DNA from: Melieria omissa
Taxonomy: Eukaryota > Arthropoda > Insecta > Diptera > Ulidiidae
DNA length: 64,000 nucleotides
Direction of reading: 5' to 3'
Assembly (NCBI GenBank): GCA_963971225.1
Contig: OZ020269.1
Coordinates: forward strand, 106,401,486-106,465,485
Shown here piece by piece: positions 1 to 11,900 of the stretch. The notes under the pieces are model-generated. The model searched no databases. It was not told where the DNA came from and worked only from the letters and a program-made list of their open reading frames with translations. Position 1 is the stretch's first letter, and each line of letters begins with the position of its first letter. The position numbers were made by a program, and so were the translations under genes.

Positions 1-188
1 ATAAGGAATACTATTTCCAAATAGTTATTGATCTTGGCAAACAATGAAAACTAAACAATCGAGTTCATTACTTTTTTGGTATAAACAATAAAACATATTT
101 ATATGTAGGTAAAAGGACTTGAAAGGAAAATTATAACTTTTTGGTTCACTGTGTTAAACTAAAAAAAAAAATACAAAAAAATTAAACT

Positions 189-261
189 CGCCCAACGTGG
201 GGCTCGAACCCACGACCCTGAGATTAAGAGTCTCATGCTCTACCGACTGAGCTAGCCGGGC
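189..261 (-). tRNA. tRNA-Lys(CTT)
   Basis: A complete 73-nt cloverleaf reads on the minus strand. The acceptor GCCCGGC pairs with the 3' GTTGGGC, the anticodon loop is CTCTTAA with anticodon CTT, and the T-loop is TTCGAGC. The internal Pol III box A and box B match consensus. An A-rich run just to the left gives T-runs on the minus strand that suit a Pol III terminator. A copy with the same mature sequence lies at 2633 in the same orientation. Confidence 0.96.
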
Positions 262-403
262 ACTTGGTGGCTCTTGGCTCAATTTCAGTTTTGTCATCAG
301 TGTAACAAGAAAAATATTGAAATGAAATGTGTGTAATAAAGCGAGTGAATTTCTCAGCAGTTGGGTGCAGTGATTTGGCACATTTGACACCAACAAGTCA
401 TCT

Positions 404-477
404 GGCCCATTAGCTCAGTTGGTTAGAGCGTCGTGCTAATAACGCGAAGGTCGTGGGTTCGATCCCCCCATGGGCCA
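404..477 (+). tRNA. tRNA-Ile(AAT)
   Basis: A complete 74-nt cloverleaf. The acceptor GGCCCAT pairs with ATGGGCC, the anticodon loop is CTAATAA with anticodon AAT, and the T-loop is TTCGATC. Boxes A and B are intact. A T6 run follows about ten bases downstream. It is divergent from the neighbouring tRNA-Lys, about 140 bp away. Confidence 0.96.
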
Positions 478-1060
478 GTTCGAAAATATTTTTTGTAGAT
501 TTTGGGGGTTTTTTTTTTTTAATTGTGAATTATGTATAATATTTAAATATTTAATAATATTCAAAGATTTAAGAAGGATAAACACAAAGAAGATATAAAA
601 TCGAAGAAACAGAATTGAATACTCCTAAACAGGAGCATTGAGGGTGTTGCTAGGAAACATTTTGAATACGAGGCAGTAAATAAGATGACACATGACTTTA
701 AAAGATCAGACAGTTATGTCATAATAAAATGTTTCAACTCTCCTCTTATGATTTGTATAGTTTTAGCCTAAATGAAAACAACGCTTTCTACTAAAAAAAA
801 ACAAGGGAATTAAAAAAAATGCCTTTCAAAAATATTATAAAGCAATAAGTATTTGCTTGGGTTGAATTAGAAAATATGTCCTTATAATATGGAACTAACG
901 GATAAATAATAATAAATTAATCTAAAATCTAATTAATCGTAATTGAAAAAATAAATAAATTAAAAAAAAATTATAGACGGGCTAGTTTTGGATCAGAAAA
1001 GACGAAAATGCAGTTATTTTTTTCTAATTGATTAGTAGTTTAGCTTCCAGATGAGAAAAA
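478..1060. other. AT-rich intergenic stretch
   Basis: Strongly AT-rich sequence with homopolymer A and T runs. No long reading frame, RNA fold or terminal repeat is recognised here. Confidence 0.6.
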
Positions 1061-2385
1061 AGGTACCACGCCTGTAGGCGGACCTGCCGGCTTATGAGTG
1101 AAAAAATTAAATATAATATCGTTGATTTAAATTTGGTTGATTATGAGACAACGAATTAAAAAGTGTAAAGAGAAAAGTCATTTATTATTATTATCATTAT
1201 TTTCATTTTTGGTAATAAAAGCATAAGTCCAGTTTACATTTCGTGCAAATTACTTGGGTTTCCGATTTGCACCCTTACGATCCAAAAAATCGGGTAAATG
1301 TTAATATCTGTCAAGGCGTACAACCGAAGGGGGTATGTAAGTCCTCTTTGGTGGCGGTAATCGGTCGTTTGAAATATTTTTGGACGGCCTACCTGATGGT
1401 TTACGTTGTCCTTGCAGTTTCTGACAAAGGACAGACGCTACTTCCCTGCGAAATTTAGGAGGTTCGAACTTGGTCGCCCCAACAATACGTCGATGCAGTA
1501 CAAAACTACCATCAGGTGCCTTCTTCTTGCGATGGCAATGGCGATCGAGTCCGTTTTGCCGGTTTAGTTATCAAATATCAAATTTTGAAGTTTGTTTATT
1601 GGCGTGTTTTTCAGGCACAGTTGGTTGTAATGGCTGATGAATGACTGATGGTGAAGTATCTATTGAAGATATATTACTTAGGTTACTGTTATTCAAACCT
1701 TTGTCTTAATGTGGTATTAGAGAGCAAATCAACAGATGGAATGCTGTCTACCGCAATACATTGATCAATTTCATATTCAATATTTGGGCCATATCATTGC
1801 TTTCATCATCGCTAAAATCCCCATTTGATTCTTTATCAGACTTGAGGTCAGAATGCATGCCTTCCATGAATCCCACAATTTCTCCATCAGATAAAATTGG
1901 CAGTTTATTACTTCCTGGTCGCAACATATCTAAACAAATGAAAGGCTAATATCAGCAACAAAGATCGAAAAATGTTGCGTAGCCTGGCAGGTCCGCCTGT
2001 GGGCGGGCAATGATTAGAAGGTTTTTTTTGTAACCTTTCACTTTTACAACACTTCCGTTAAAATGCCTTTGGTTTAAGAACACTTTTATCTACTTACTAG
2101 TAATTTTTTGAGCTTTATCAAAAATCTCTAACTATTTTAAATTAACGTTTCAAATTCGCAACGTTTCACAAATTAGTTTTATACTTGTTCGGCACCAATT
2201 TAACGCTTTAAATGATCATGGTGCCGAAAATATGACCACAACGATAAACAAATTTTCCCTGTGCAAGCATTGAACAGTTTCTCAAAGCCTTCTTGGCGAT
2301 TTTAGACAAAAATGGGTTTGCTTGGAATTTTAAAGCTGAAAGATTACACACCGCCTACAGGCGGACTAGTCTGCTAGAGGGTTAA
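1061..2385. mobile_element. decayed piggyBac-like element (candidate)
   Basis: A CCGCCTGTAGGCGG-like palindromic motif occurs three times (1069-1090, 1986-2005, 2351-2365), the first two as an inverted pair with the shared flank GGACCTGCC. The right boundary reads CTAGAGGG followed by TTAA at 2382-2385, which fits a piggyBac terminus and its TTAA target. A matching left terminus was not found, so the left limit is arbitrary. A short acidic reading frame on the minus strand (1748-1927) resembles the N-terminus of piggyBac-type transposases. Further left on the same strand (about 1240-1560) is a broken basic stretch. The interior catalytic region is missing. A different DNA transposon class is possible. 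Confidence 0.4.
1748..1927 (-). pseudogene. acidic N-terminal fragment, possibly piggyBac transposase
   Basis: This 59-codon frame begins MLRPGSNKLPILSDGE and is rich in Asp, Glu and Ser (for example DKESNGDFSDDES), as the N-terminal region of piggyBac-like transposases often is. It ends at a TAG and has no downstream DDD catalytic core. It lies between the CCGCCTG palindromes of the candidate element. The family assignment is an inference from composition and position. Confidence 0.3.
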
Positions 2386-2632
2386 TAATGCAAAAATTTG
2401 GTTATCTATTAAATTTTTTTCATTTTATTAGAAAAGTTCTTTTTAGACCTTACTAGAAGCAGAATATTTATCAGCAAAATTTTGTTAGTTAAAATTTGTT
2501 CACCGAATAAAAACGAGAATATAATAATCATCGTAATATAATTCCAATGTATAAAAAAAAATGTATTTAAATAAAAAAAAAATAAACTTGTAGACGGACT
2601 TTCCCCTCAGTGAAGAGGAAAAAAGATTAACT

Positions 2633-2705
2633 CGCCCAACGTGGGGCTCGAACCCACGACCCTGAGATTAAGAGTCTCATGCTCTACCGACTGAGCTAGC
2701 CGGGC
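2633..2705 (-). tRNA. tRNA-Lys(CTT), second copy
   Basis: The mature sequence is the same 73 nt as the copy at 189-261, with anticodon CTT and intact boxes A and B. The minus-strand 3' flank contains TTTTTT as terminator. The two copies share the short 3' flank ATTAA but otherwise differ, so this is a local tRNA gene duplication or two family members with diverged flanks. Confidence 0.96.
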
Positions 2706-4439
2706 ACATGCCCAGTGGATGTCAAAGAATTGATTTGAGATCACGACACACATTTAACCCCACAACGCTTAGATCCACTCTCCCATAAATAATTAAAAAT
2801 AAAAATTAAATTTAAATTAAAAAAAAAATATGTCCATACATAACACTAACCTTTTCATATAAGCAGCTCTTATATCGCCGACTGTTGCCACGTGTGACGC
2901 TGGTTTTTTTTTAGTGTTTCACAGCGTGCAATGTGAATTATTGTTGATTTGTAATCTTTTCCTATTTCATATAAATTTTCCACAATTTTTGCACAGTATT
3001 GTGCAATTCTTTAGCATAGGTAAACTTATGCGCTGCACAAAACTTATCCGCCGATCAGTATTTCTGAAGTGATGATGACGATGAGTGAATGTCTTCGTTC
3101 CAGCGAAACCCATACACACACGATTTATATTAATAATTTTAAATTATTTCTAATTGTTTTATACTGATTTGCATGTTTTGCTTAATAAGATTTGAAAACT
3201 TGTAGCTTAATTGATTTTTAAAATTTCATTTAATTTTGTATTTTTGTTTAATAAAATGTAAACATTTGTAGATTGATTTTGTTTATATTTAATAATTTTT
3301 AGATTTTTTATTTTATATATTTTTTATTTTATATTTATTTTTACTTTACTTCATTTAATTTTCCTTATTTTATTTTGTTTTTCACTAATTTGTACTACAT
3401 ATATTTTTTAATTTAAAATTTAATATTGAATAGATTTGTATAAATATACATTTGTTTCTTTTGACATTCTTTTAAATCCAATTATTTATTTATGAAATTT
3501 AAAAAAACACTTATTGGGTAACTGATTTATTTTTCATATTTCTACTTCATATTTTTTGGAATATTTTTAAAATATGTTTGATATTTTTAAATTTTAGCTG
3601 AAATAAGTGAAGACATTTGGCAGCACATTTAGCGTAAAGTAACACTAACAAAGAGAAAGAGAGAGCTGAAAAGAGAGAGAAAAGAAGAAAAGGGATTTTG
3701 TATTATGGCAAAAACTGGACAAATGCAAATTTTTGTTATAATTTAAAATATTGAAAATTTTTATTATCTATGTAGATAGTGCATTACAGCCTAGAAGATC
3801 TATTCTGCCTCCTTTATAGACTTTCATTTCATCCGTAAGCCCAGCCTTCGAGAGACACTTAAGTATTTCTCCTAATCCTTTGGATACGCACTTTGCAGTT
3901 TAAGGTAATCCCCCAGATGCTTCTTTCGACCAAACATTTACCATATAATATACCACATACCACTATATCTATATATACATATTATATATACTATATACTT
4001 GATGTTATATATTTTAATTTATTTTCGTTTGTCCTCTGAATAGGGAATGGAAAGACGAAATATTCTCTCTTCCCTCTTATCTTTTGAGCAGCAGAACCAC
4101 AGCCAGAGACTTGTCGAAAGAACTAATTTTAAATCGCTCGCTGCATCTGGATTCTAGAAGAAAAGTGATCTACTAAGCGATCCTTAACGAAATTTGATCC
4201 ACTAAGTAGTGGATCACTTGTCACACTTAGTAGAGAAAGTTGGAGTGGGGTGCAGGGGCAGTAAACGTCTCCCTACAGCGAGGGCTAAACGTCTCAATTA
4301 GAGTCGCAAACATTCCAAATGTCTTTCGGGCGGAAGTGCTTGAAGGATGATATTGACGAATACCTTCTATAGGACGGTGTTTGAACTGTTTATATCACAT
4401 AACATACATTCATACATAACTGGCCATAACAACCCGTTA
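2706..4439. other. AT-rich intergenic region
   Basis: No gene is recognised. The stretch is AT-rich from about 2780 to 3600, carries a GA-rich patch at 3650-3695, and has a short perfect palindrome GATCCACTA-AG-TAGTGGATC near 4197-4216. The part after 3780 is less AT-rich and may be decayed retroelement sequence, but no motif supports a family. Confidence 0.5.
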
Positions 4440-5560
4440 CCGGGTTACGGGCTGAAGAAAAGGCTCTCTCTAGTTGGTCACACCAAGAGATGATGGGCCG
4501 TTCAACTCGGTCCTACACCGGAGACACTGTTTCCCTCTTTGCCGTTGACCACACACAACCGCATCGACCACATTTTTCTCTGCAGCTTTATCGTTCATAC
4601 GGGGTTCCCTCCAGATGCCTTCTCCAGTTGATCACACCAAGAGATGATAAGGCGTTTTCTACTTGGTCATTCTACCGAAGACACAGTCTCCCCAATGAAT
4701 GCCGCTACGAACATCTTTTTGTTCGGAGCTTCACAGTCCACACGGGAGATATGGCTAAGTTAACGTGGCCGCTGGATGTTAATTCGCTAAAATACATCCA
4801 TGTCTTTAGACGTTGAAGCTCGTTGTTGGTTCAAACTCGATAGTCGTTGTCAACACGAGTAGGTCGGAAAATTTTGTGAAGTACCTTCCTCTTGAACAAG
4901 GACCGCTAGCCGGTTCATGTCCATGCTTCAGCGCCATAAAGTAGCATGGATGAAATAAGCATCCTATAGAGTACAAGTTTTGTCGGTCGAGAGAGGTCTC
5001 TGCTACTCAGTTGCCTCCCATTACCATAGTAGCAACTTTCGGCAAGAGTAATCCTTCGCTTTATCTCCAAGCTACCATCATTGCTGCTGTTTATGGCGGT
5101 GCCAAGATAAAAGATTTCTTTGACAACTTTAAAAGTATACCTGTCAGCCTCGACGTAAGACCCTAGCCGCTGCGAGTCCCTGCGTGTAGACAGCATATAC
5201 TTCGTATTTTTCTCATTTACTAAAAGACCCATTTTGGCAGATTCTATTTTACACCGACCTTGCGCAGAACGTTCTCCACGGTGAAGTTGAAGAGGCCGCA
5301 TGCCAAGAATCGCCTTATCTGAAGCGTCCAACGGTATTGAATGTGTCTGACCTCTCCAACCCCTGCCAACCTTGAGGGAGCTTCGTGTATTGCTCTGACA
5401 ATCGTTCGATAGACCGATACTGCCTTGTAAACGAAAAAGAGATGGTGGGTAATGATTTGACTCTCATGGGTCTTTGCCAGGATTTGGCGCAATGTGAATA
5501 TCTGTAAATGCACTGGACATGGCTATTATTTACTCAAGCGCGAATGTAGACAGGAGAGAA
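4440..5560 (-). mobile_element. RTE-like LINE remnant, reverse transcriptase C-terminal half
   Basis: Broken minus-strand frames carry recognisable reverse transcriptase segments. In 5244-5513 there is TLRQILAKTHESQIITHHLF, a finger/palm segment that precedes motif A. In 4915-5331 there are KTKYMLSTRRDSQR-like sequence, FYLGTAINSSND and LLYGAEAWT. Further left a stop-interrupted match to RINIQRLRWLGH lies near 4800. Frameshifts and stops make it non-functional. The two main frames overlap in different phases. The region from about 47.9 to 53 kb is a second copy of the same family. I assign the RTE-like group from remembered motif layout; another APE-type clade is possible. Confidence 0.7.
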
Positions 5561-6325
5561 ACCTCACGGAGCTGACACATGGAGTCAGAATTTTAATGAT
5601 TTGAGTCTAATGCCGATTAGGTGGCACGGATAATCTGAGCTCGTGAAGCGAAGCGTTGACAGTCCATGCTCCACTAAGCTTCATCAAAATCCTGGTCTCC
5701 AAGAACTTTCTTGCTAAAGCAAACTATAGATGGTTGAGAATTGAATTCTGCGAAACCAGGACATCACTTTGTCTCAGATGCAGTAAGAACAGATTCGCGA
5801 ATCTCTTAAATAGAGGACGTTGTGGTATGTGGCGAGGCTTATTGGTCCACGGGTCATTGGTCCATTAAAGAACATGAAGCCAAAAGCGGCATTCCCTACA
5901 ATATCTGCCGTTTGTAGCTGCGAAAACCCCAACAAGAAGGAAACCTTCTTCCACTTCCTTGTGCTTGCTCGACTCTATCGAGAAGAAGATGGAAGACGTT
6001 GGGAAAGTTGTTGTTGACCGATTTCGAAGCATATTGGATTCGCTTCTCGCATGCTTTAACCTCCCGGAGTGACTATAAGGAGCTAATCACTGAGAGGGTT
6101 AAATACCTAATTGGAAGATGTTGGGAAAGTTATTGTTGAACTATTTCAAAGGCATAGAAAAATGCACACTGGGTGCGCTTCCCTCCTTCATTAATCTCCT
6201 GGAGTGACTATAAGGAGCTGATCACTGAGAGGGTTAAGCACATAATCGGAAATAGTGGCAACAAAACGGCGTTAAACGCGGATGCTGAGGCTACGCCAGT
6301 CTAACCAACCAACCAACCAACGAAG
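5561..6325 (+). mobile_element. LINE 3' remnant with RNase H/Cys-rich tail
   Basis: The plus strand carries a degenerate Cys-rich tail (CSCENPNKKETFFHFL, compare CRSCxDxEExxEHFLCxCPAL of R1/LOA-group LINEs) near 5910-5970. It ends in a (CCAA)n-type tail at about 6300-6322. The 123-bp segment beginning TGGAAGACGTTGGGAAAG at about 5990 is repeated at about 6113 with base changes, giving a tandem duplication of the 3' region. Both copies contain GGAGTGACTATAAGGAGCT. No intact frame remains. Confidence 0.55.
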
Positions 6326-6369
6326 TGATTGGCTTCGACTAATCCTTCACGGCAGGATAACAGGAGAGA

Positions 6370-6900
6370 GAGATTCTGACAGCTTTAAAATTACATATTT
6401 TTATTAGATATTTATTACAAAAAATAAAAAAAATATTGATGAAAATATTAAAAAAAAAGTAATATAAATCATAAAAATTTAAAGTTAGATACTTAAATTT
6501 TCACTAAAATACGAAAATTAAAAACAAATTTTTCTACAAAATATGAAAAATCATAAAATTTTAAGGTGAGATACTTAAAATGTTTACAGATTTTTCATAG
6601 ATTCAAATTTTTAAAGTTAGATACTTAAATTTTCAATAATATACGAAAATTTAAAAAATTTTAAGTAAATATTAAAAAAAAAATGTTCTACAAAATATAA
6701 AAATCATACCATTTTAAGGTTAGATATTTAAAATTTTTACAGATTTGTTATAGATTCAAATTTTTTTTAATGAAATGAACAATGACAGTAAAATAATTTC
6801 AATCATTCTTTTCATTTTATTATTAAAAAAAATAATAATAACTTTACTGTCACTTATTCTACAAATAAATAAGTAAATGGTTCTACAAACATTTTTTAGT
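6370..6900. repeat. AT-rich tandem duplication
   Basis: A block of about 137 bp containing AAAGTTAGATACTTAAATTTTCA and an AAAATCATAAxATTTTAAGGT module occurs twice, starting near 6480 and 6617. Partial AGGTTAGATA motifs continue to about 6905. No coding or RNA signal is seen. Confidence 0.6.
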
Positions 6901-7139
6901 ATCTAACCTCAAAAAAAAAAACTTTTACAACGAATTCTTAAACGTATTGAAAAAACATCAAACTTCCACACATCCAACGGATGCTTTGCCATTTTTCCAC
7001 TGTCGAGCAATTTGCATTTTATTTTTCTTAAATTCATTTCAACACATTTTACTCGTGTAAAGCGAAGAGCAAAAGCAACAAAACAATAAAAAAAATAATG
7101 CATAAAAATAAAAAAAGTAAGTAATCATCATCGAGCAGA

Positions 7140-7830
7140 GTGGAAGCCGAACAGGAATAATAACAAAAGCGCAGACAGCATTGTTGTTGTTGTTGTCGCC
7201 ACCCTGGCCGACAGAAGTAAACAACACCGACCGACGATCGACTGCAGTGCAACGGCGGTGCAACTGCAGGCTGAGTGCAGCCGGCGGCCGCAACCGAATT
7301 CGTGTGGCGTAGGTTAGGGACTCGGCGCTGTGTGCTGTGAGCGCGGAGACGCGGACAGGCGGACGGACGGGAGAAAATTACAAGTGCCAGCGCGAGACAC
7401 GAGAATGCACTCGGCGGCCAGTTGCTGCGACCTGTGGTGCGTCGTTGCACGGCTGCAAACATTTATCTCACCAATGCTTGCGCCATGAAAAATTTCGAAC
7501 GCTTCAAAAGCCAAACAAAAACAAAGAAAAAAAACATTAACAAGAAGCAGCACAGAAAGCACGTAGCGAAAAGTAACGAAAGCGAAAATCAGAAATCGAG
7601 AAGTGCCTACAAATGCAAGGCAGAGCGAGACAAAGAGGAAGAGGCACACAGAGAGAGAGAGAGAGTGAGAAGAAGTGTTGTGGAGCGCAGCCGAAGATGC
7701 AATTTAATTGTTTGTGTGTTGAGGCAATAAAAATATTGCACAAGTGTGTGTGTGTGTGCGTGCAAGGGGGGCTGGGGAGAAGAGTGGGCGGCCTCGCATT
7801 TGGCAAGCGGCTCCACTAGGCGGAAGATGG
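7140..7830. promoter_or_regulatory. GC-rich block, possible promoter and 5' exon
   Basis: This block is much richer in G and C than its surroundings. It contains a GTT run (about 7180-7197), GGCGGCCG- and CGGACGGACGG-type sequence, then an A/G-rich segment with many AAAAC and GAAAG words, then a (GT)n run near 7744-7758. Fly 5' exons and first-intron starts often look like this. Several overlapping frames of 60-137 codons exist on both strands, but none shows a recognisable domain or codon bias. Transcription is an inference. Confidence 0.3.
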
Positions 7831-8289
7831 CGTTGCCTGGCCGTCCTCTTGATGATGTCAAGAGCAAAGACGCAATGAAAATGAAAACTAAACGGGGCCC
7901 GGTTTGAGTGCTGTGTGGGAAAGGGGGCGTTGGGGGGGAATTAAGAAGAGGCGGTGCAGTGTTGCGCAGACAATTGCTGGCTGCACACTTCCGTTGTATT
8001 TGCACAGAATTTTATTTGCATGTTGCGAGGTAAAAAATGCAGAGAGAATGAGAAGAGAATGCAAAAGTCGGCAAAAGAATTAAAGCGCAGAATTATAGAA
8101 GAAGAACGAGTACATACAGGTTTTTCATAGACAAATGTGTTGTGAAGATGAAAGTGAAAAATGTGTACAAAAGATTTGTTAGAACGTCAGCGATGTGGAA
8201 GAAGAGCAAAAGAAGAACATGGGTGAAGTGTGTTGGAAGAATAAAAAGGCAATAACATTTTTTAGATAAGAGAGAAACAATTTTTAGTT

Positions 8290-11200
8290 AAAGTGTTAAA
8301 GAGTAGACGATTTTGAGAAATACGGGGATGGAGGAGATAAAAGAAAAAGGGAAATAAGAAAGATTTAAAGAAAGAGTCAATAAATGGACTAGAATACTGA
8401 GAACAGACATTCGAAAAAGATAAAAAGTAAGATACGAGATGGAAAGAAGATTGATGAGAGAAAAATATGAGAAAAAGTGGATAACAGAAGAGAGACTTAA
8501 TGATTTAAAAATTGTCAAACAGAGACAAGAGAGGATAGAAGTTGGAAATGAGGTGAAGACAAATTGAGAAGAGACAATCGAAAAAGAGATAAGAGACTAG
8601 AAGAAAAGTGATGTGAAAGAATAGAAGGAAATATGAAAAGAAAGAGAATAACAGAAGAGAGATTTAATGATTTAAAAATAGTTAAATAGAGACGAGAGAT
8701 GATAGAAGTTGGAAATGAGGTGAAGAAAAATTGAGAAGAGACAATCGAAAAAGATAATAAAGAAGATAAGAGACTAGAAAAAAGTGTTGAGGACAAATTG
8801 AGGAAAAATATGAGAAGAAAGTTGATAACCGAAGAAAAATATCGGAGAATGAGAAAAACAGAGGAGAGATTTAATGATTATATAAAATAGAGAAAGAAAG
8901 AGATGATAGATGTTAGAAACGAGGTGATGAAAAATTGAGAAGAGACAACCCAAAAAGATAAAAAATAGGATAAGAGGCTAAAAGAAGAGATGGGGAAGAA
9001 TAGCAGAAAAAATTAAGAAGAAAATATATAACAGAAGAAAAATGGGAGAATGACAGAGGAGACATTTAATGAATATGCAAAATAGAGAAGAGAGATGATA
9101 GAAGTAAGGTGAAGCAGAAGAAGACGAAAGAAATAAGATGAAGAAAGATTTTACGAAAATGCAAAGTAAAGGCGAAGCATGATGAAAGTGGGAAATAGAA
9201 GGGGAATATAGTTAAAAAAACAGAACAAAGGAATAGAAGAGAAGAATGAGCAGAGATAAAAGAATAGTAATCGTACGAGTAAGGAGAAGTTGGAAAATAT
9301 TATAGAAAATTTAGTGAATAGACAGAGAAAATAATAACAACACGATTGAAGGAATAGTAAAGAGATGCGAGGGGATGGAGGAGAAAACTAAGTGGAGAAA
9401 TAGAAAATTATGAAATAGGCAAATAATAAACACGATAGAATGATATGCGGAAAAGAAAAATAAGATAAGAAAACGATTTGATGAAGAAACACGAGAGAGT
9501 TGAGGAAGGATAGAAGAGAAAACTAAGTGAAAGTGGGAAGTTTTTTTGTCAATAAATAAAAATATATGAGAGAAGAGTGGAGGGGCAAATAGTAAAGAAG
9601 ATAGAACGAATGGAAGTGAAAGGAGCGAGAAAATGAGAATACGCAGATAATGAAGAATGTAAAGAAGGAGAACGTAAACAGTTTTCGATAAAATGGAAAC
9701 TGCAAGACTATAGACGATAGAAGTGGAAAATTAAGGGAATAAAGATTTGATGAAAATGAAAAAGAAAGGCAAGGAATGATGGGAATCAAATAGTGAAGAA
9801 ATAGAAAAGAACAAGAAAAAATAATTATATAACAAAGAAATAAGTAGATGGAAGCTGCAAAAATGAGGAATGATAAGTGAATAAGAAATATGAGGTGAAT
9901 TTGAGAGGCAAATAATGAAAAAGATAGAAGGAATAGAGGGAAAAGTAAGAATTTACATAGGAATAAGATTAAATAAATAGGCAAAAGAGAATGAGAGAGA
10001 AATTAAGATGGATGAAAGTGACTAAGAGAAAATGGAGGTATTATGTGATAAGACAAGTGAGAGATGAGGCTTAAATGAAGGCACATAATAATAAAGAAAA
10101 CTGAATGAATAGATAGAAAAGAAAAATAGGAATAAGATTTAACGAATAGAAAAGATATGCGAGAAGATGAAAGACGAAAATAAGAGAAAGTGGGAATTTT
10201 TTTTGTGAACATACAATTGAGAAATGAGTATGGAGTGAAGGAGAAAAATAATGAAGAAAATAGAATGAATAGATAGAATAGAGAATTATAACAAGAGAGT
10301 GAAAAATTAATACGATTAATTGATTATGTGAGTGAGAGGTGATGGAGGATGGAATTAAAACTAAGAGGATTTGGGCTATTTTTAATTATTAGACAAAAAG
10401 AGATGAGAGAAGAGGAAAAATAAGACAAGAAATTGTAATGAAAAGAGGGGAAAGAAAAATAAGAATACGATTCAATGAATAGGTAAGAAGGAGAAAGAGA
10501 TGAGGACGGAAAATAAGATTATAATTTAATGAATAAGCAAAAGAGGGAATGAAAGAGAAAGCCAAGAGAAAGAACTATTTTCTAGTTAGACAAAAGAGAA
10601 ATAAGTGTGTAGAGGAGTGGAAAATAAGGAAGCAAATATGTAGAATGAATAGATAGAAAAATAAATAAAAAATATAAATTGTATGCAATAAATAGGTACG
10701 AGAGATATAAGGAAGGATGTAAGAGAAAACCAAGGGAAAGTGGAATTCTTCTTTTTAGGTAAAGAGAGAGAGAGATAAGGAAGAAAAATAACAATATAAT
10801 TGAATGAATAAGTTAGAGAGACTGGATGAAATAGTAAACTGAAAGAGAATTATTTTGTAACAGGACAAAAGAGAGATGAGTGTGGAGAGGTGTGGAAAAT
10901 AAGGAAGCAAATAGAATGAATAGGAAATTGAAAACAAATAAATAAATAAAATAAGAATTAGGTGCAATGAATAGATAGGTACAAGAGAGATAAGGGAGAA
11001 TGTAAGAGAAAACTAAGAGAGAGTTGTTATTTGTTTTTTAAAAGACAAAAGAGAAGTGATGGAATGAGTGAAAAGGAATTTTGTGAAGAATGAAAAATTG
11101 AAGAGGAAAACGAACTAAGACTTAATATATAAATGCAAAAAGAGAGATGAAGGAAAATGGAGAGTAAAACTGTAGATGGAAAAGTGGGTAGTGATTAAGG

Positions 11201-11900
11201 AAAGAGTGACAAAATGAGAAAAAATGGAGCAGGGAGAAGATGCAAAAAAAAGTAAAAAGGGTTAAATGTATAGACAAATGACACAGACAGAAAGAGACAA
11301 TAAGAATGCGATTTAACTATAGACAAGTGAGAGATGATAAAAGATGAAAGCGAAAACCAAGAGAAATTGTTTTAATAGGCCAAAGAGATATGATTGAATG
11401 AGCGGAAAGGAAATTAGTTTAAAAACAAAAAATTATAGAGAAAAACGAATTAAGATTAATTGAATAGGCAAAAAGAGAACTGAAGAGGAATTGGGGATAA
11501 AAATGTGAATGGATAATGAAATAATATTTAAAAAATAGGTGACAAAATGACAAAAAATGGAGCAGGAGAAAGTTGCAAAAAAGAACGAGAGAAAGGGTTA
11601 AATGAATAGACGAATGGCAGAGAGGGAAGAAAGAGATGAGAAAAAACGAAAGAGAAACCTAAGAGAAATTTGTTTTTATAGACCAAAAAGAATAGACAAA
11701 TGAATTAGACAAATTATAAATGAGATGATTGAGGATGGAACAGCAAAATATGAAAAGAAAAGTAAAACAAATGAGTCTATAAGTAAGGGAGATGGAGAAT
11801 AAATGAGAAAGAATTAAGGAATATTTTCAATAGATGAGAATTAATGAAGCATACAAACAATTCGAGCTGAGTGAAAATGGCGAAACGCGAATAAAAGAGA
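8290..11900. repeat. purine-rich diverged tandem satellite
   Basis: About 3.6 kb of plus-strand sequence is dominated by A and G. In the first part a unit recurs: AGAGAYTTAATGATTTA starts at 8491, 8658, 8865 and (diverged) about 9057, spacing 167-207 bp. Each is followed by GATAGAAGTTGGAAATGAGG and TTGAGAAGAGACAA. In the remainder a core like AATAAGATTTAATGAATAGGCAAAAGAGAG recurs with greater divergence about every 100-200 bp to about 11.5 kb. Minus-strand frames here encode only Ser/Leu/Phe-rich low-complexity peptides and are not genes. Confidence 0.75.

Noticed and set aside
7039..8005. Overlapping frames on both strands near 7-8 kb (up to 137 codons)
   Set aside because: They come from GC-rich or A/G-rich sequence with few stops. 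No homology, splice or codon evidence favours one. Listed only as a possible 5' exon region.
8288..10967. Several minus-strand frames of 70-153 codons in the purine satellite
   Set aside because: Their products are Ser/Leu/Phe/Tyr-rich low-complexity peptides produced by pyrimidine-rich sequence on that strand. They follow the repeat and lack start context or domains.
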